Below the pieces are notes generated by a model, which was not told the origin of the DNA, searched no databases, and saw only the letters and a list, made by a program, of their open reading frames with translations. Positions 1 to 9,687 of a DNA stretch of 64,000 nt are shown here, piece after piece (positions within the stretch are counted from its first letter, which is position 1; the number at the start of each line of letters is the position of its first letter). The DNA comes from Isoetes taiwanensis. Its lineage: Eukaryota > Streptophyta > Lycopodiopsida > Isoetales > Isoetaceae. Where the stretch lies: positions 4,376,001 to 4,440,000 of the forward strand of contig JAJEKV010000073.1 in the NCBI GenBank assembly GCA_021234155.1. Direction: 5' to 3'. Made by a program: the position numbers and the translations under genes.

Positions 1-207
1 TCGGCATCATATTATCTTGTAATCACCAGTGGTCACACATTTTGATTAAAATGTATTGTTCAATTATTCTAAATTGTATTTCTTCTCGCTCCCTTCTAGT
101 ACGATGGGATGCATGATTATTTTTAGCTATGTTTCAATCATTTCTTTCAAAGTAATTCACATTTATCTCTCCTCTATGACCCAATTGTTCCTTCTCTATG
201 ATATAGA

Positions 208-219
208 TGGTACCAGAAA
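208..219 (+). other. Putative primer binding site (initiator tRNA-Met type)
   Basis: The sequence TGGTACCAGAAA lies about 130 bp before gag. It resembles the plant LTR-retrotransposon primer site TGGTATCAGAGC and differs at three positions. Position and partial match are the only support. Confidence 0.4.
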
Positions 220-351
220 CTCATCATGGACCACTTCGGTTGAACCGGGATGCTTAATGCCTGAGCAGGAGGTTCTGATAGTACTTCTCACTCGGGACTG
301 AATGCTGAATTCTGGTTGGACGAGATGCGCGAATTTGGGAAGTCTTAAGGG

Positions 352-1050
352 ATGACTGAAAGGGACATAGGCAAGATGGCCACTACCAATCTCACTAAGT
401 CAGCCAAAATTTGGTGGAAGGGCTATGTGAGATCCTATGGCTTGAACAGGGGCAGGTGCAAATCTAAAATCTTTGCAAAAGCCTTTAAGTCACACTATGT
501 CCCCAGGGCACACAGGTGTAAGCAGATACAGACGTTCTATCGTCTGAAGCAACGTGCCCTCTATGTCCAGGCATATACTGATGAGTTCATGCGCCTGCGG
601 CTATATGTACTAGGAATCAATGAATGTCGTGTTGTAGAAGGCTATGTTGAAGGGTTGTCACCAGCCTTGCGGAAGATGGTGTGCGCCATTGATCCAAAAA
701 CTTTGGCGGAGGCCGAGGCAAAAGCTCTCAGTTTGGAAGAGGACGCCCCAAAGCCATCTTACCCGCGTTCTGCTAGTTTTGTTTCAGGCAAGACATATGC
801 ACCATACAGGGCCCGCTCTCTTAGTCTGGGTTCTTCTCAGCAAGCACCATTACTGAAAACAGAAAAGAAGGTGAGCTTCAACGTGCCAGAGAAGTCAGGC
901 AATGCTGTTGGCACGATGCAGCAGATCCGCCAATCTATTCGAAAGAAGGCTCGCAATCAGCTGAGGTGGGACAAAGCTTGTTACCAATATTTCTGACCGA
1001 GGCACCGAATGCAGAAATGTCCGTATGTAACCCACACGGCACAGGCAGCC
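352..1050 (+). pseudogene. Ty3/gypsy gag (capsid and zinc-knuckle) remnant
   Basis: The 214-codon ORF has the retrotransposon gag core: AKIWWKGYV near the start, then FYRLKQRALYVQAYTDEFMRL and GYVEGLSPALRKMV, as in plant Ty3/gypsy capsid proteins that package the element RNA. The stop at 994-996 falls inside what should be the CCHC zinc knuckle. Reading through it, the motif has its first Cys, His and last Cys at the expected spacing, but the second Cys is Tyr. The knuckle is therefore lost twice, by substitution and by a nonsense codon. The true upstream start is uncertain, because the first visible Met may be internal. Confidence 0.85.
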
Positions 1051-1500
1051 TTAGCTGAAGTAGATTGGGAGGATTGTATGCCTATTTGTGATTTACCGGC
1101 CCTTGCTGACGAAGAGGCACCAGATTATCTAGAAGGTGAGTCTGACAACCAACCATCTGTCATATTCACTATTAGACACATTGATACTAAACCCTTTGTT
1201 ATCTTAATGGATACCGGCAGTACGCACAATTTTGCATCTCCCAGATTGGCTGAGTCATTGAACCTTACAACTCTAAAATCCAAACCCCGTCTCGTCACCT
1301 TGGCAAGTGGAGCTATCCGCCACACACAGGGTCGCCGGGTTAATTTGAATATCCAGCTACTAGGAGCACCAGTTGCTCTAGGCGCCTAACTTATAAATAT
1401 GATTGTCGGTATGGAGTTCTTGGCAGCTGCAAAAGCAAATCTTGACTGTGAGAAGCGTGCTATCACTTTTAATGCAGCTAACGGGGCCCGTATCACACCA
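1009..1500 (+). pseudogene. Retrotransposon aspartic protease remnant
   Basis: The catalytic motif LMDTGSTHNF is intact, with the DTG codons at 1210-1218. It is preceded by a typical strand (KPFVI) and followed by VTLASGAIRHTQGRRVNLNIQL and, after a stop at 1387-1389, by MIVGMEFLAAAKANLDCEKR, matching the usual GMDWL segment. In the family this protease cleaves the Gag-Pol polyprotein. The stop falls between the DTG half and the GM(D/E)(W/F)L half, so the enzyme is dead. It is in the same frame as gag and RT, as expected for one polyprotein. Confidence 0.85.
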
Positions 1501-1639
1501 ACCGGTAATCAAGTTCAACCCATTATGCAAAGCATGTCATTGTCACAGTTGGACAAGGCTGTCCAGAAGAACCATGTTGATTGTATTGTTCGACTTGCTT
1601 CAGTGGAAACTGATGCCCAGAAAGAGGAAGCCCTTAGAA

Positions 1640-2530
1640 ACTTGCCTAAAGCTATTGCTAGCCTACTTCATGAATTTCAGGACCTTTTTCCTGACGAGAT
1701 CCAGAGGCTACCATCTTTTAGAGGGGTTGAGTGCGAGATTACACTTGCGCCGGGTACAAAGCCAACCAGTAAGGCCCCGTACCGTATGAGCACACCCGAA
1801 TTGGCATAGCTTAAGAAGCAGTTGCATGATTTTCTTAAGTTAGGGTTCATTCTTCCCAGTGTTTCCCTTTTTGGTGTGCCGATTCTCTTTGTCAAGAAGA
1901 AAGATGGCATCCTGCGAATATGCATTGATTACCGCCAGTTGAATAGGCATACTAGTCAGAATCGGTATGCATTGCCGCGAGCCGATGACCTTATGGACCA
2001 ATTGCAAGGGGTTCTCCAAGATCGATCTTAGATCGAGATATCACCAAATAAGAATCAAGGAGGAGGATGTCCATAAATCAACTTTCTGGACTCGCTATGG
2101 CCATTATGAATTCGCTGTTATGCCCTTTGGCCTAACAAATGCACATGCCACATTCATGTGTGTAATGAACGATATCTTCCGCGACTGCTTAGATGAGTTT
2201 GTCATTATTTTCTTTGATGGCATACTAATCTACAGTAAGACTTTGGAGGACCATGAACGTCATCTTCGACTCGCCTTACAGAAATTGCGACGCCATCAAC
2301 TCTTTGCTAAATTCTCCAAATGCAAATTTGCCACCATCAGAGTGGAGTACTTAGGCCATATTATGTCCGTCGATGGTATAGCAACCGATCCAGCTAAGAT
2401 TCATGCAGTAAAAGAATGGCCAGCCCCTACAGATATTTCGGAAGTTAGAAGCTTCTTAGGCTTGGCAGGGTACTATCAAAAGTTTGTTCAAAACTTTGCC
2501 AAGACAGCAGCACCCCTCACGGAGATATAA
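1640..2530 (+). pseudogene. Ty3/gypsy reverse transcriptase remnant
   Basis: RT landmarks appear in order: [39 protein letters not shown], the [12 protein letters not shown] palm motif, RYGHYEFAVMPFGLTNA, the catalytic block, EYLGHIMSVDGI and VRSFLGLAGYYQKFV. A stop at 1807-1809 interrupts the finger region, and a frameshift near 2010-2020 moves the reading frame before the SRYHQI motif. The catalytic box, normally Y(V/I)DD, reads FFDG, so the second catalytic Asp is lost. Taken with the stop and the frameshift this is an old inactive copy. Confidence 0.9.
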
Positions 2531-3591
2531 CACATGTTAAGATATAACACGATTCTTTAGTTTAGGAATAAACCCCCCTTCCTTCTTGTTATTGTCGATT
2601 CCCTTGACTAGACCTTTTCAGGCTCTAAAGTTCCTCATCTTTAAGCTCAAGGAGATGGCGATCCTGCAAAAGAATTGATCCTTTAGGATCCTGCCAATTA
2701 GTGCACAATAATGATCAGCCCCTTGTTGGCAAAATTGTTCACCAGACAATTGATAAATGGCTCTGTTATATATCGCTAGAGATAGCAGGAGGCCACATGC
2801 AACAAGAGGCAGAACCATACTTGCAGAATGCTACCAAGAGGTGCTTATGGCTTGTACATTATGGAGTGTATGCATTTCGCTGATCTTAAGGTTGAAGGCT
2901 TTGCACCTTAATGTGTATGGCGGCATGGAAACTAGGGAGCAGACTTTAGGGGCCCCGCGAAGGGCAGGAGCCGGGAGCGGGTTTGGAATCGCAACCCAGT
3001 TCCAGGCCGCCACAACATGCAATTGGGTTGATTTACCTGCTAATCACATGCACATAACTGCTTGAACGGAATTTTTGAGCCCTTTTCCATCCCGGAGGCG
3101 GAAGAAGAGTGAACGACAAATTCCGGGGAACCCTTGCAGCCTACCTGTTGAAATCAGGAATTTCCGATATAAAAATAATTTCTCAGGAAGTTTTCCGGTA
3201 AAAACCCATGGAATTCTTCATATTTTCCGGCTAGAAACTAGTTTTTTGCTTAATGCTCCCTGCTAGCTTAAATTATGTAGGAAATTTACCTTTTCCTCTA
3301 CAGAGTTTGTCGCTCACCCAGTTGCCATTATTGTAAAAGGTACTATCTTATTAAGAGGAGATTACCATAGTTAATATTAATACATGGTTTAAATCAGACT
3401 TAGGTCCAAGAGATATTATATATCATTGTCATTATAATAATATATATTCCAATTAGAATCTAACCTTTTGAGATGCCCCTAATGGCGAGAATAAGAGGAG
3501 GATGAAAGACGAAGGCGGAGCATATAGCTTAGAATAGAGAGAGAGGCTCACAGAGGGGTCAAGAGATCCGGCGACCGATTCCTCCAAGACG
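2531..3591. other. Intergenic region upstream of the UBC2 gene
   Basis: No recognisable coding sequence. Short ORFs on both strands show no domain. The last 130 bp before the UBC2 start are AT-rich up to about 3460 (several TATA-like runs) and then purine-rich, which suits a promoter followed by a 5' leader. Confidence 0.5.
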
Positions 3592-4928
3592 ATGTCGACG
3601 CCGGCCCGAAAGCGCCTGATGCGAGATTTTAAGCGGCTGCAGCATGATCCACCTGCTGGCATCAGTGGCGCTCCACAGGATAACAACATAATGCTCTGGA
3701 ATGCTGTTATTTTCGGGTAATGATATATAGATAAGGACTCCCTGTTTAAGATTATTATGCTTACTATGTAAAGATTCTCAGGTAGTAGGAATTTTCAGGA
3801 TTAGGGTTTGGGTTGAATCTGTGTTCATATATCTAATTCTATCTGCTCAACTTGCAGGCCAGATGACACTCCTTGGGATGGAGGTTTGTTCACATTGCCA
3901 CCCGCTTGGAATGATTTGCCATATATAGTATTGCTACTTTCTTTTGATACATGCTTTGCTTATGCTTTATTTTTTCTTTCCAGGAACGTTCAAGCTGACG
4001 TTGCAGTTTACGGAAGACTACCCCAACAAGCCCCCTACAGTGCGGTTTGTCTCAAAGATGTTTCACCCTAATAGTAAGTTTTTGTACAACTTTTGTCCCT
4101 GCGTTTAGATGCTTCTTTGTTAGGACCCTCTGCGAGGACCAGGATTTAGTGAGTAATTTTTTGTTCTCTCGTTTGCCTGTCTTTTATTTTATTTATACTT
4201 CAGCCTGTGCTTTAGATACTTGGATTTGTTAGAATGATACATTAGACTTTTTTTTTGGTTGTCTATTGTGCTTTATATGGGCTCGAATTATTGATAGGCC
4301 AGCTGACAGCTTCATGGGTTTGGTGCAAATTATGAATCCCACTTTCTATTGTTTAGGAATGCCATTTGGGAGGCAGGGGGTTTGTGCAGCGATGTTTTTA
4401 TCTTACTTCTTAGAGCTTTTGGGGATAATAATAACAAACTATATGGTGCTAGTTTGGGCTTTTCAATTATCTGCTGCTCCCTCTGCCACAAAAGGGATTG
4501 TTAACGCATTGTATGGTGCTATGCTGTGTTTTAAATTGTCTTGTTGTTGTGCTGCTGCTGTAAAATTATCAAGTCTGCTGCATTCTTATGTTAAGTTGAT
4601 TGCATATCATTTTGCAGTATATGCTGATGGTGGCATCTGCCTTGATATTCTACAAAATCAGTGGAGTCCTATTTATGATGTTGCAGCAATCCTGACTTCC
4701 ATTCAGGTACCTATACATACATAATACAGGATAATAGCTGATTGTACTTGTTGGGTATTAAGTTCTCATTTTTTTTTATACTGGAATATCATGTTGCAGT
4801 CATTGCTTTGTGACCCGAATCCAAATTCCCCTGCTAATTCTGAGGCAGCTCGAATGTATAGTGAAAATCGCCGTGAGTATAACCGGAGAGTTCGAGAAAT
4901 AGTTGAACAAAGTTGGACTGCAGAGTGA
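3592..4928 (+). CDS. UBC2: Ubiquitin-conjugating enzyme E2, RAD6/UBC2 type
   Basis: Five exons join(3592..3716, 3858..3883, 3984..4073, 4618..4706, 4800..4928), all with GT-AG introns in phase, give 152 codons, the usual length of plant and animal RAD6 homologues. The protein opens [17 protein letters not shown] and contains the HPN motif at residues 78-80 and the catalytic cysteine at residue 88 in [14 protein letters not shown]. It lacks the acidic tail of yeast Rad6. The family transfers ubiquitin with RAD18-type ligases (PCNA, DNA damage tolerance) and BRE1/HUB ligases (histone H2B monoubiquitination) in the nucleus. Exon 2 is only 26 nt. No lesion was seen; this is the best-preserved gene in the window. 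The start is fixed by the conserved N-terminus. UBC1, UBC2 and UBC3 of plants are near identical, so the paralogue number is not certain. Confidence 0.97.
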
Positions 4929-5750
4929 GTAAGAAGTGGAGACCATCTCTTCTACCAGATAGAATAATGGGTACAAACAAATCAACCTAGTATACAGGAA
5001 TATTATCTACAAATCAGACAGTTCCAGCTATTATGTGAGACATTCTAAGGCTCATGAAGTGCATGACCTGGTTTGGGAATGTTACTCATTCAGCATTTTC
5101 TGCTGCACCATGTAGCATTATATGAACATTGAAGGTACTGTGATATATGGATTGTTTATAGCACTAAGCCTGTGAGCCATGCATGGCATTCATTGCAGTA
5201 ATATATTTTCTAACGGTTTTGTCTGCTCATCCTTCAATTCAAGTCTTTCTGTATGGAATATGATCCATCAAAATGCTGGATACATCAAAATGCTAGTGTA
5301 TTTCGAGGTGTCATGGATGTGTCAAAAGATTCTATTAAGGTAGAAAAAATGTAGCATAAGAAATGTTGTAAATGGGAGAAAAAATTTCATTCTCTGCCAG
5401 TGACGACCTTTGTTGTATGGCAAATTGATGGACAATGTGATTTACCTAAACAAATTTGCAAAATGCTGTTCTATCACAGGAAGATAACTGTCACATAGGA
5501 GAGATTGCAATGAGATAATTTGGGTAGATGAAACCTTAATTAAACTTTGTTAAACAAAATTGAGGAAAATAATTTCCTTGAGGCCAAATTGGAAAACCTT
5601 CCGAAAGATTATTATTCCAAGTTTTAGATAGTGTTTCACTGTCATTGCATTTCACCAATTTATCTTCCAATCGCTACAAGAGGGGAATGCTTGTTATGCC
5701 GCGAACATTTCTCTTCCCCCGGTTCCTGTGCTTCCATCCAAGACCTATGC
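4929..5750. other. UBC2 3' flank, no gene
   Basis: AT-rich DNA after the UBC2 stop codon, presumably 3' UTR and then intergenic sequence. No domain is visible in any frame. Confidence 0.5.
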
Positions 5751-5764
5751 AGTTGGACCAAACT

Positions 5765-5815
5765 ATGTATGAGCATCACAACATGCGGGAGTTGAACCCG
5801 CAATAGCCCATATGA
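5765..5815 (-). other. tRNA-like fragment (anticodon arm and T arm)
   Basis: On the minus strand a perfect T arm can be drawn (stem GCGGG/CCCGC, loop TTCAACT). It is preceded by a 5-nt variable loop and a 5-bp anticodon-like stem with a 7-nt loop. The D arm and a matching acceptor stem are not convincing. It may be a tRNA pseudogene or the head of the adjacent tRNA-like repeat array. Confidence 0.35.
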
Positions 5816-5884
5816 TACATGGATGCTAAGGTCGATGACTGTATGATCCCCGTTATACTTTCCATTCATATGTCTTTCTTAATT

Positions 5885-6440
5885 ATTGAAACCACCCGAG
5901 GACAGTCAGTGGGTTTTGAGCATGGCTGGGGGTCGCCCATATCCAATAGCCTTACCACGAGACTGTCATCGCGACAGATATCATTTCCATTGTCTGTTTG
6001 ACGTCACCCGATGATAGTCAGTGGGTTTTGAGCCTGGGAGGGGTTTGCCCATAACCAATGACTTGACCACTAGACTGCCAGCGCGATGAATGTCTTTCAT
6101 AATTTTTGAACTACCCGATGATAGCCAGTGGGTTTTGAGCCTGACTGGGGGTCTCCCATAATCAATGACCTTACCACTAGGTTGCCACCGCGGCGTATAT
6201 CCCTCAATTTTTGTTCATTTCCTTATAGTTGCCTTTTATTCTCTTTGCCATCACCCGATAGCAGCCAGTGGGTTGTGAGCCTGGGAAGGGGTTGCCCATA
6301 ACCAATGGCTTGACCACTAGACTGCCAATGCGATGAATGTATTCAATAAATTTTGAGCCACCCGACGGCAACAAGTGGGTTCTGAGCCTACGTAGGGGGT
6401 TGCCCATAACCAATAGCCTAACCACTAGGTAATTGTTCAT
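5885..6440 (-). repeat. Tandem array of five tRNA-like (SINE-like) monomers
   Basis: Five related units of about 70-90 bp, with centres near 5930, 6050, 6150, 6290 and 6400, occur in the same orientation. Read on the minus strand each has a sequence like TGGCAGTCTAGTGGTCAAG, resembling a pol III A box, then about 30 bp later AGGCTCAAAACCC, resembling a B box (GGTTCRANNCC). They end in a shared ACTGACTATCATCGGGTG-type tail. This is the layout of tRNA-derived SINEs or tRNA pseudogenes. Two further copies occur on the plus strand at 48.72-48.91 kb, so the family is dispersed. Confidence 0.6.
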
Positions 6441-6744
6441 CTATGTATATCTGCCAAAATCAGTTTGATAAATACATATGACGGGAACATCATGGTAATC
6501 GAGTAGCAAACCATGTATCATACGGGCAAATAGTGGTACACATAGAAGATCAACAGAACAAACATGGCATGAAGTATACGTCATTGTAATCGTCTTGGAC
6601 GACCTGAATAGAGAAATTTCAAAAGAAATATACCTTGCACATGACGGTTGGTTCATTTATCATTATCAACCCCTGTACAATATAGATATCACAACTTTTA
6701 GCGTAGTAAATTGTGTATCTACAATGGGACGAGAACAAACCTGA

Positions 6745-6936
6745 TCACAAAAGAAGCTCTTTGTACACAACGTTCGCAGTAGTTTTTGTCGTGTTTTCTG
6801 GAGCTAAGAGTATTAATACATCATTCCTATTTCGAACACGGGCGAATGCTGTATATAGTTGACCATGTGCAAAGACACTTGTACGTAGGTCAATGATCAA
6901 ACAGTCCAATGTAAGACCTTGGGCCCCCCTGAACAC
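6745..6936 (-). pseudogene. Helitron helicase C-terminal tail
   Basis: The 63-codon ORF has the end of a Helitron PIF1-type helicase: GAQGLTLD, then VFAHGQLYTAFARVRNRNDV (motif VI region) and LLAPENTTK. The match starts abruptly at the motif-VI block and ends at a natural stop. Only the last part of the protein is present, in opposite orientation to the Helitron relic that begins about 1.6 kb to the right, so it is a separate insertion or an inverted piece. Its motif-VI block is better preserved than in either plus-strand copy. Confidence 0.8.
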
Positions 6937-7540
6937 GGCTTAAAACTTTCATCGTACCGTGCTCTCCGAAGAGCAACCTTTGTCGGAAGTGAATCGGCCA
7001 GGAATTCTTGTAGCTTGGAGGTATCCGGCTACAGGGGAACCAAGAACTAAAAACCCTTTCCCTCTTCCCGATTCTCTAGTCTCAACAATGAGTTGCTGCC
7101 CTTCTCCAACCCTACCTGCCTAGAGCAGACAGCTGATGCGTTCCACTTCTTGAATCGGGTTCTATGATCGGTCTGTGGCCCCTGTGCCTCCGGCATCTCA
7201 ACCCAGGGTCGATCTCGTAGTTCCTACGGAGTGAAGACGATGGGGTCAGGCTTTTCGTTCTGCCACATTGTGTTTGAAAGGTTGAAGAGAGATAGTGCAT
7301 CAAGCTGTTCGCAAGGGCCAACTTGATCCTCTTCCCCAGGGATTGATTAGGTAACCCTGGGAGAGCCGCCGACTCCAACTACCGCCCATGTACGATCCAT
7401 ACTAGATCTAACCAACTACCCATCCTACCTTCTCTACATACACCCTTGACAATTTGTCTTTGTAGAGTTTTTCAGTGGCATGTTCCGGTCCTCCCTCCCA
7501 TTCCTGCGAAAAAGTTAGCTAGCGGTGGTTCGCATGGAAG
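6937..7540. other. GC-richer segment without a recognised gene
   Basis: Base composition is visibly more GC-rich than the surroundings (for example 7090-7400). No domain is recognised. The texture resembles organellar or rDNA-type sequence, but no plastid, mitochondrial or rRNA gene could be identified by eye. Confidence 0.3.
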
Positions 7541-7662
7541 AGTAAACTGATTACGGAATGGACACGACAAGGTCCGGATTCCATAAACTATTCGTGGACG
7601 AGCATGCAATGCACACAATCACGGTAACTGCTGACGAGGAATGAGGCGTGCAATTGTAAACC

Positions 7663-8175
7663 GTGTTGAGACCAGGCTTTTGGGTTTCCATACGTAATTT
7701 TGGTGTAAGGAAGAGAAATCCGTTGTATGAGTTCGGAGATTGTGTGAACACCATAAAGATTCTAAGGAACACCGAGGTGGCATCTAGTGAAGGGCCTGGA
7801 GTTCTGCTTTCCTTATTGCCCACAGATGGTGCAAACATACGGTCACTGTTAAGCGCGACCCATGACCAATCCATACTGGTCAACCTGCTAGTTGCTATTG
7901 TCGACGTCAAAGAACATGTGGTGTTCCCTTGTTTGCTAGTCGCAAAAGGATGCGGCAAAAAGAATGTCGCAGAATTGAAGTTCTGGCTTGAACAGGCACA
8001 TGTGTTTGACAAGCTCAAAAGCTTGTTTTTCTTAGGGCATAAACCCGCTGTGTTATTCAAGTCCCTAAAGGCTAGTACGTTCCGTGGCCAGACTAGTTTA
8101 ACATCTGCGGAGGCTACAATGGCATTCAATATTGTAGAGGGCGCAGTGTCAAGTTGGTTTCCAGATGAATTATAG
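7663..8175 (+). pseudogene. RPA1-like OB-fold (ssDNA-binding) fragment, probably Helitron-linked
   Basis: A 170-codon ORF. Its middle reads VNLLVAIVDVKEHVVFPC, then AELKFWLEQA, PAVLFKSLKASTFRGQTSL and NIVEGAVSSWF. This order matches an OB-fold of the replication protein A large subunit: (D)VVGVVTDV, a central LWxxxA, PVVALKGxRVSDFNGKSL, and INPxxxEAxxLRxWY. RPA1 binds single-stranded DNA, and RPA-like genes are often carried by plant Helitrons; the Rep/helicase relic starts 350 bp downstream on the same strand. In-frame sequence continues after the stop at 8173 (FPDDDVVAPLTNEV), suggesting a longer ancestor. No start outside the ORF could be chosen. The longer ORF on the opposite strand shows no family features. 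Confidence 0.5.
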
Positions 8176-8521
8176 TTTCCAGACGATGACGTAGTGGCGC
8201 CACTCACAAACGAAGTCTTCGCAACACATGTTCTAGACAACACCAAGGCATATCTTCTACTGCCAAAACTAAGCCAAAATTGTCCCTGTTTGTCACCTTC
8301 TTCGATATAGCTTTCCACTAATCAAACATTTCTGGATGTGCAGGTCTCAGGCATATTGAGATTGAATATAACTGGCGATAACAAGGTCGTGAAGACGTCG
8401 GGAATGACGACATGACGAAAGAGTTAACAATATTCAGCGACATTGACACTGCATCCAAGACGCTACATGTCACAATGGTAGGAGCATTGCTTGACAAATA
8501 TCTCGGTTATCCAATGCATCT

Positions 8522-9010
8522 GACATACCTATGATTGTGGTTCGCTGCTTCCATGGACGATTGCGACGATTGAAGGAGTTGTTACATAGATTCTTTCAGC
8601 ATGTATCATACATAACAACTGTTGTAGAGTTTCAAAAACGAGACCTACCGCACTCACATTTTGTGCTAAGAACTGAACCAGATATACCAATGGAGTGCAT
8701 TGACGAATTAATATCTGCTAAGCCACCGAGTGATCCAATACTTCGAGGTCAGGTCCAAAAATTCATGATACACAGACATTATGATAGGTGTTCTCCACGC
8801 AACTCTCCTTACTATTACAAATATCCTAAATCAATCAATGCAACCACATTGACTTAAAGGTCTACGTCCAATACAGAAGACGGAATGTGAATGATATGTG
8901 GATTGTTCCATATAATGCATTCTTGCTCCGCGAACTCGATTGCCATCTTATGGTTGTTTTTTCTTATCTTTATGGCTACATATATAAAGGATTTGATACT
9001 GCAAAATTTC
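8522..9010 (+). pseudogene. Helitron Rep (HUH endonuclease) C-terminal part
   Basis: IVVRCFHGRLRRLKEL precedes VVEFQKRDLPHSHFVLRTEPDIP, the HUH-type two-histidine motif (here H-S-H, codons 8651-8659). After a stop near 8856 and a frameshift comes WIVPYNAFLLRELDCHLMV, then YLYGYIYKG with the paired catalytic tyrosines. In Helitrons this domain nicks and rejoins single-stranded DNA during rolling-circle transposition. Compared with copy B, about eight residues (ADIASTVH) are deleted just before the tyrosine motif. Confidence 0.85.
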
Positions 9011-9660
9011 AAATAACTCAAGACAGTCATATGGCTACAGAGTCACCGTTGGTTTCTAACCAAAGAAGAATTAGTAATCCGCGTGATGCACACATTATAA
9101 GCTCACAACATACAGAGAACGATGTGAATCATGATTCGACAGCTACCTCCTATGACCATGCTTCGAGATCATCTCATAGGAATGAAATACAAGATTATCT
9201 AAAAGCGCGCTATCTCTTAGCCATGGAAGCGTCTTGGCGAATTATGTCATATGATGTAACAAACAAAACTCCTGCAGTTAAGTGCTTGCCCCTGGACTTG
9301 TCGCACTTAAACACGAAATCATTATTGGACCGATACTTTCTACGACCATTGGATCCATCATTCGATGCATGCATATACATCCAGTATTATGAACAATATA
9401 CTTTGACACCGTGCACTTCTAGACTACTGCTAGAACCTGGAATTTACATGGAACAAGAACATGATGGCTTCACACAGAACATCATCAAGAAGAGAACGAG
9501 ACAACCATTGATATGTAGGATACGTTTATTGTTGCCCAAAGTCGGCGAGGCATTTTATTTAAGACAAATATTATTACATCGATCTGCGAGGTCATCGGAT
9601 GCATTGAAGATTATTAATAACCAACATTATGACACATACCAACAGGCTGCAGAAGCATAA
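9011..9660 (+). pseudogene. Helitron Rep-helicase linker region
   Basis: Same ORF as the tyrosine motif, continuing to a stop at 9658. Characteristic segments are KARYLLAMEASWRIMSYD, TKSLLDRYFLRPLDPSF and RIRLLLPKVGEAFYLRQILL, all shared with copy B and with Helitron proteins in general. After the stop the frame continues as VLLSAHNEAMLVMEEA. It provides the uninterrupted version of the site where copy B carries a 3.4-kb insertion. Confidence 0.8.
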
Positions 9661-9687
9661 GTTTTACTTTCAGCCCACAATGAGGCA

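Larger units (their letters stand above)
208..2530 (+). mobile_element. Decayed Ty3/gypsy LTR retrotransposon, 3' truncated
   Basis: Gag, aspartic protease and reverse transcriptase regions follow one another in the usual Ty3/gypsy order. All lie in a single frame from 352 to about 2010, broken by in-frame stops at 994, 1387 and 1807, and then shift frame inside the RT near 2010-2020. Homology ends at 2530, just after the RT thumb region (KTAAPLTEI), so RNase H, integrase and the 3' LTR are absent. A primer-binding-site-like sequence at 208 suggests that bases 1-207 are the end of the 5' LTR, but no second LTR exists here to prove this. The element cannot move by itself. Confidence 0.9.

Noticed and set aside
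1-207. 5' LTR of the gypsy element
   Set aside because: Plausible from the primer-site position, but without a second LTR or visible ends it cannot be shown.
5765-5815. Functional tRNA gene
   Set aside because: T arm and an anticodon-like stem are present, but D arm and acceptor stem do not pair, and the loop gives no standard anticodon.
7551-8318. 255-codon minus-strand ORF
   Set aside because: Longer than the opposite ORF, but Ser/Thr/Asn/Cys-rich with no family features. The plus-strand frame shows RPA-like motifs, so this is a shadow.
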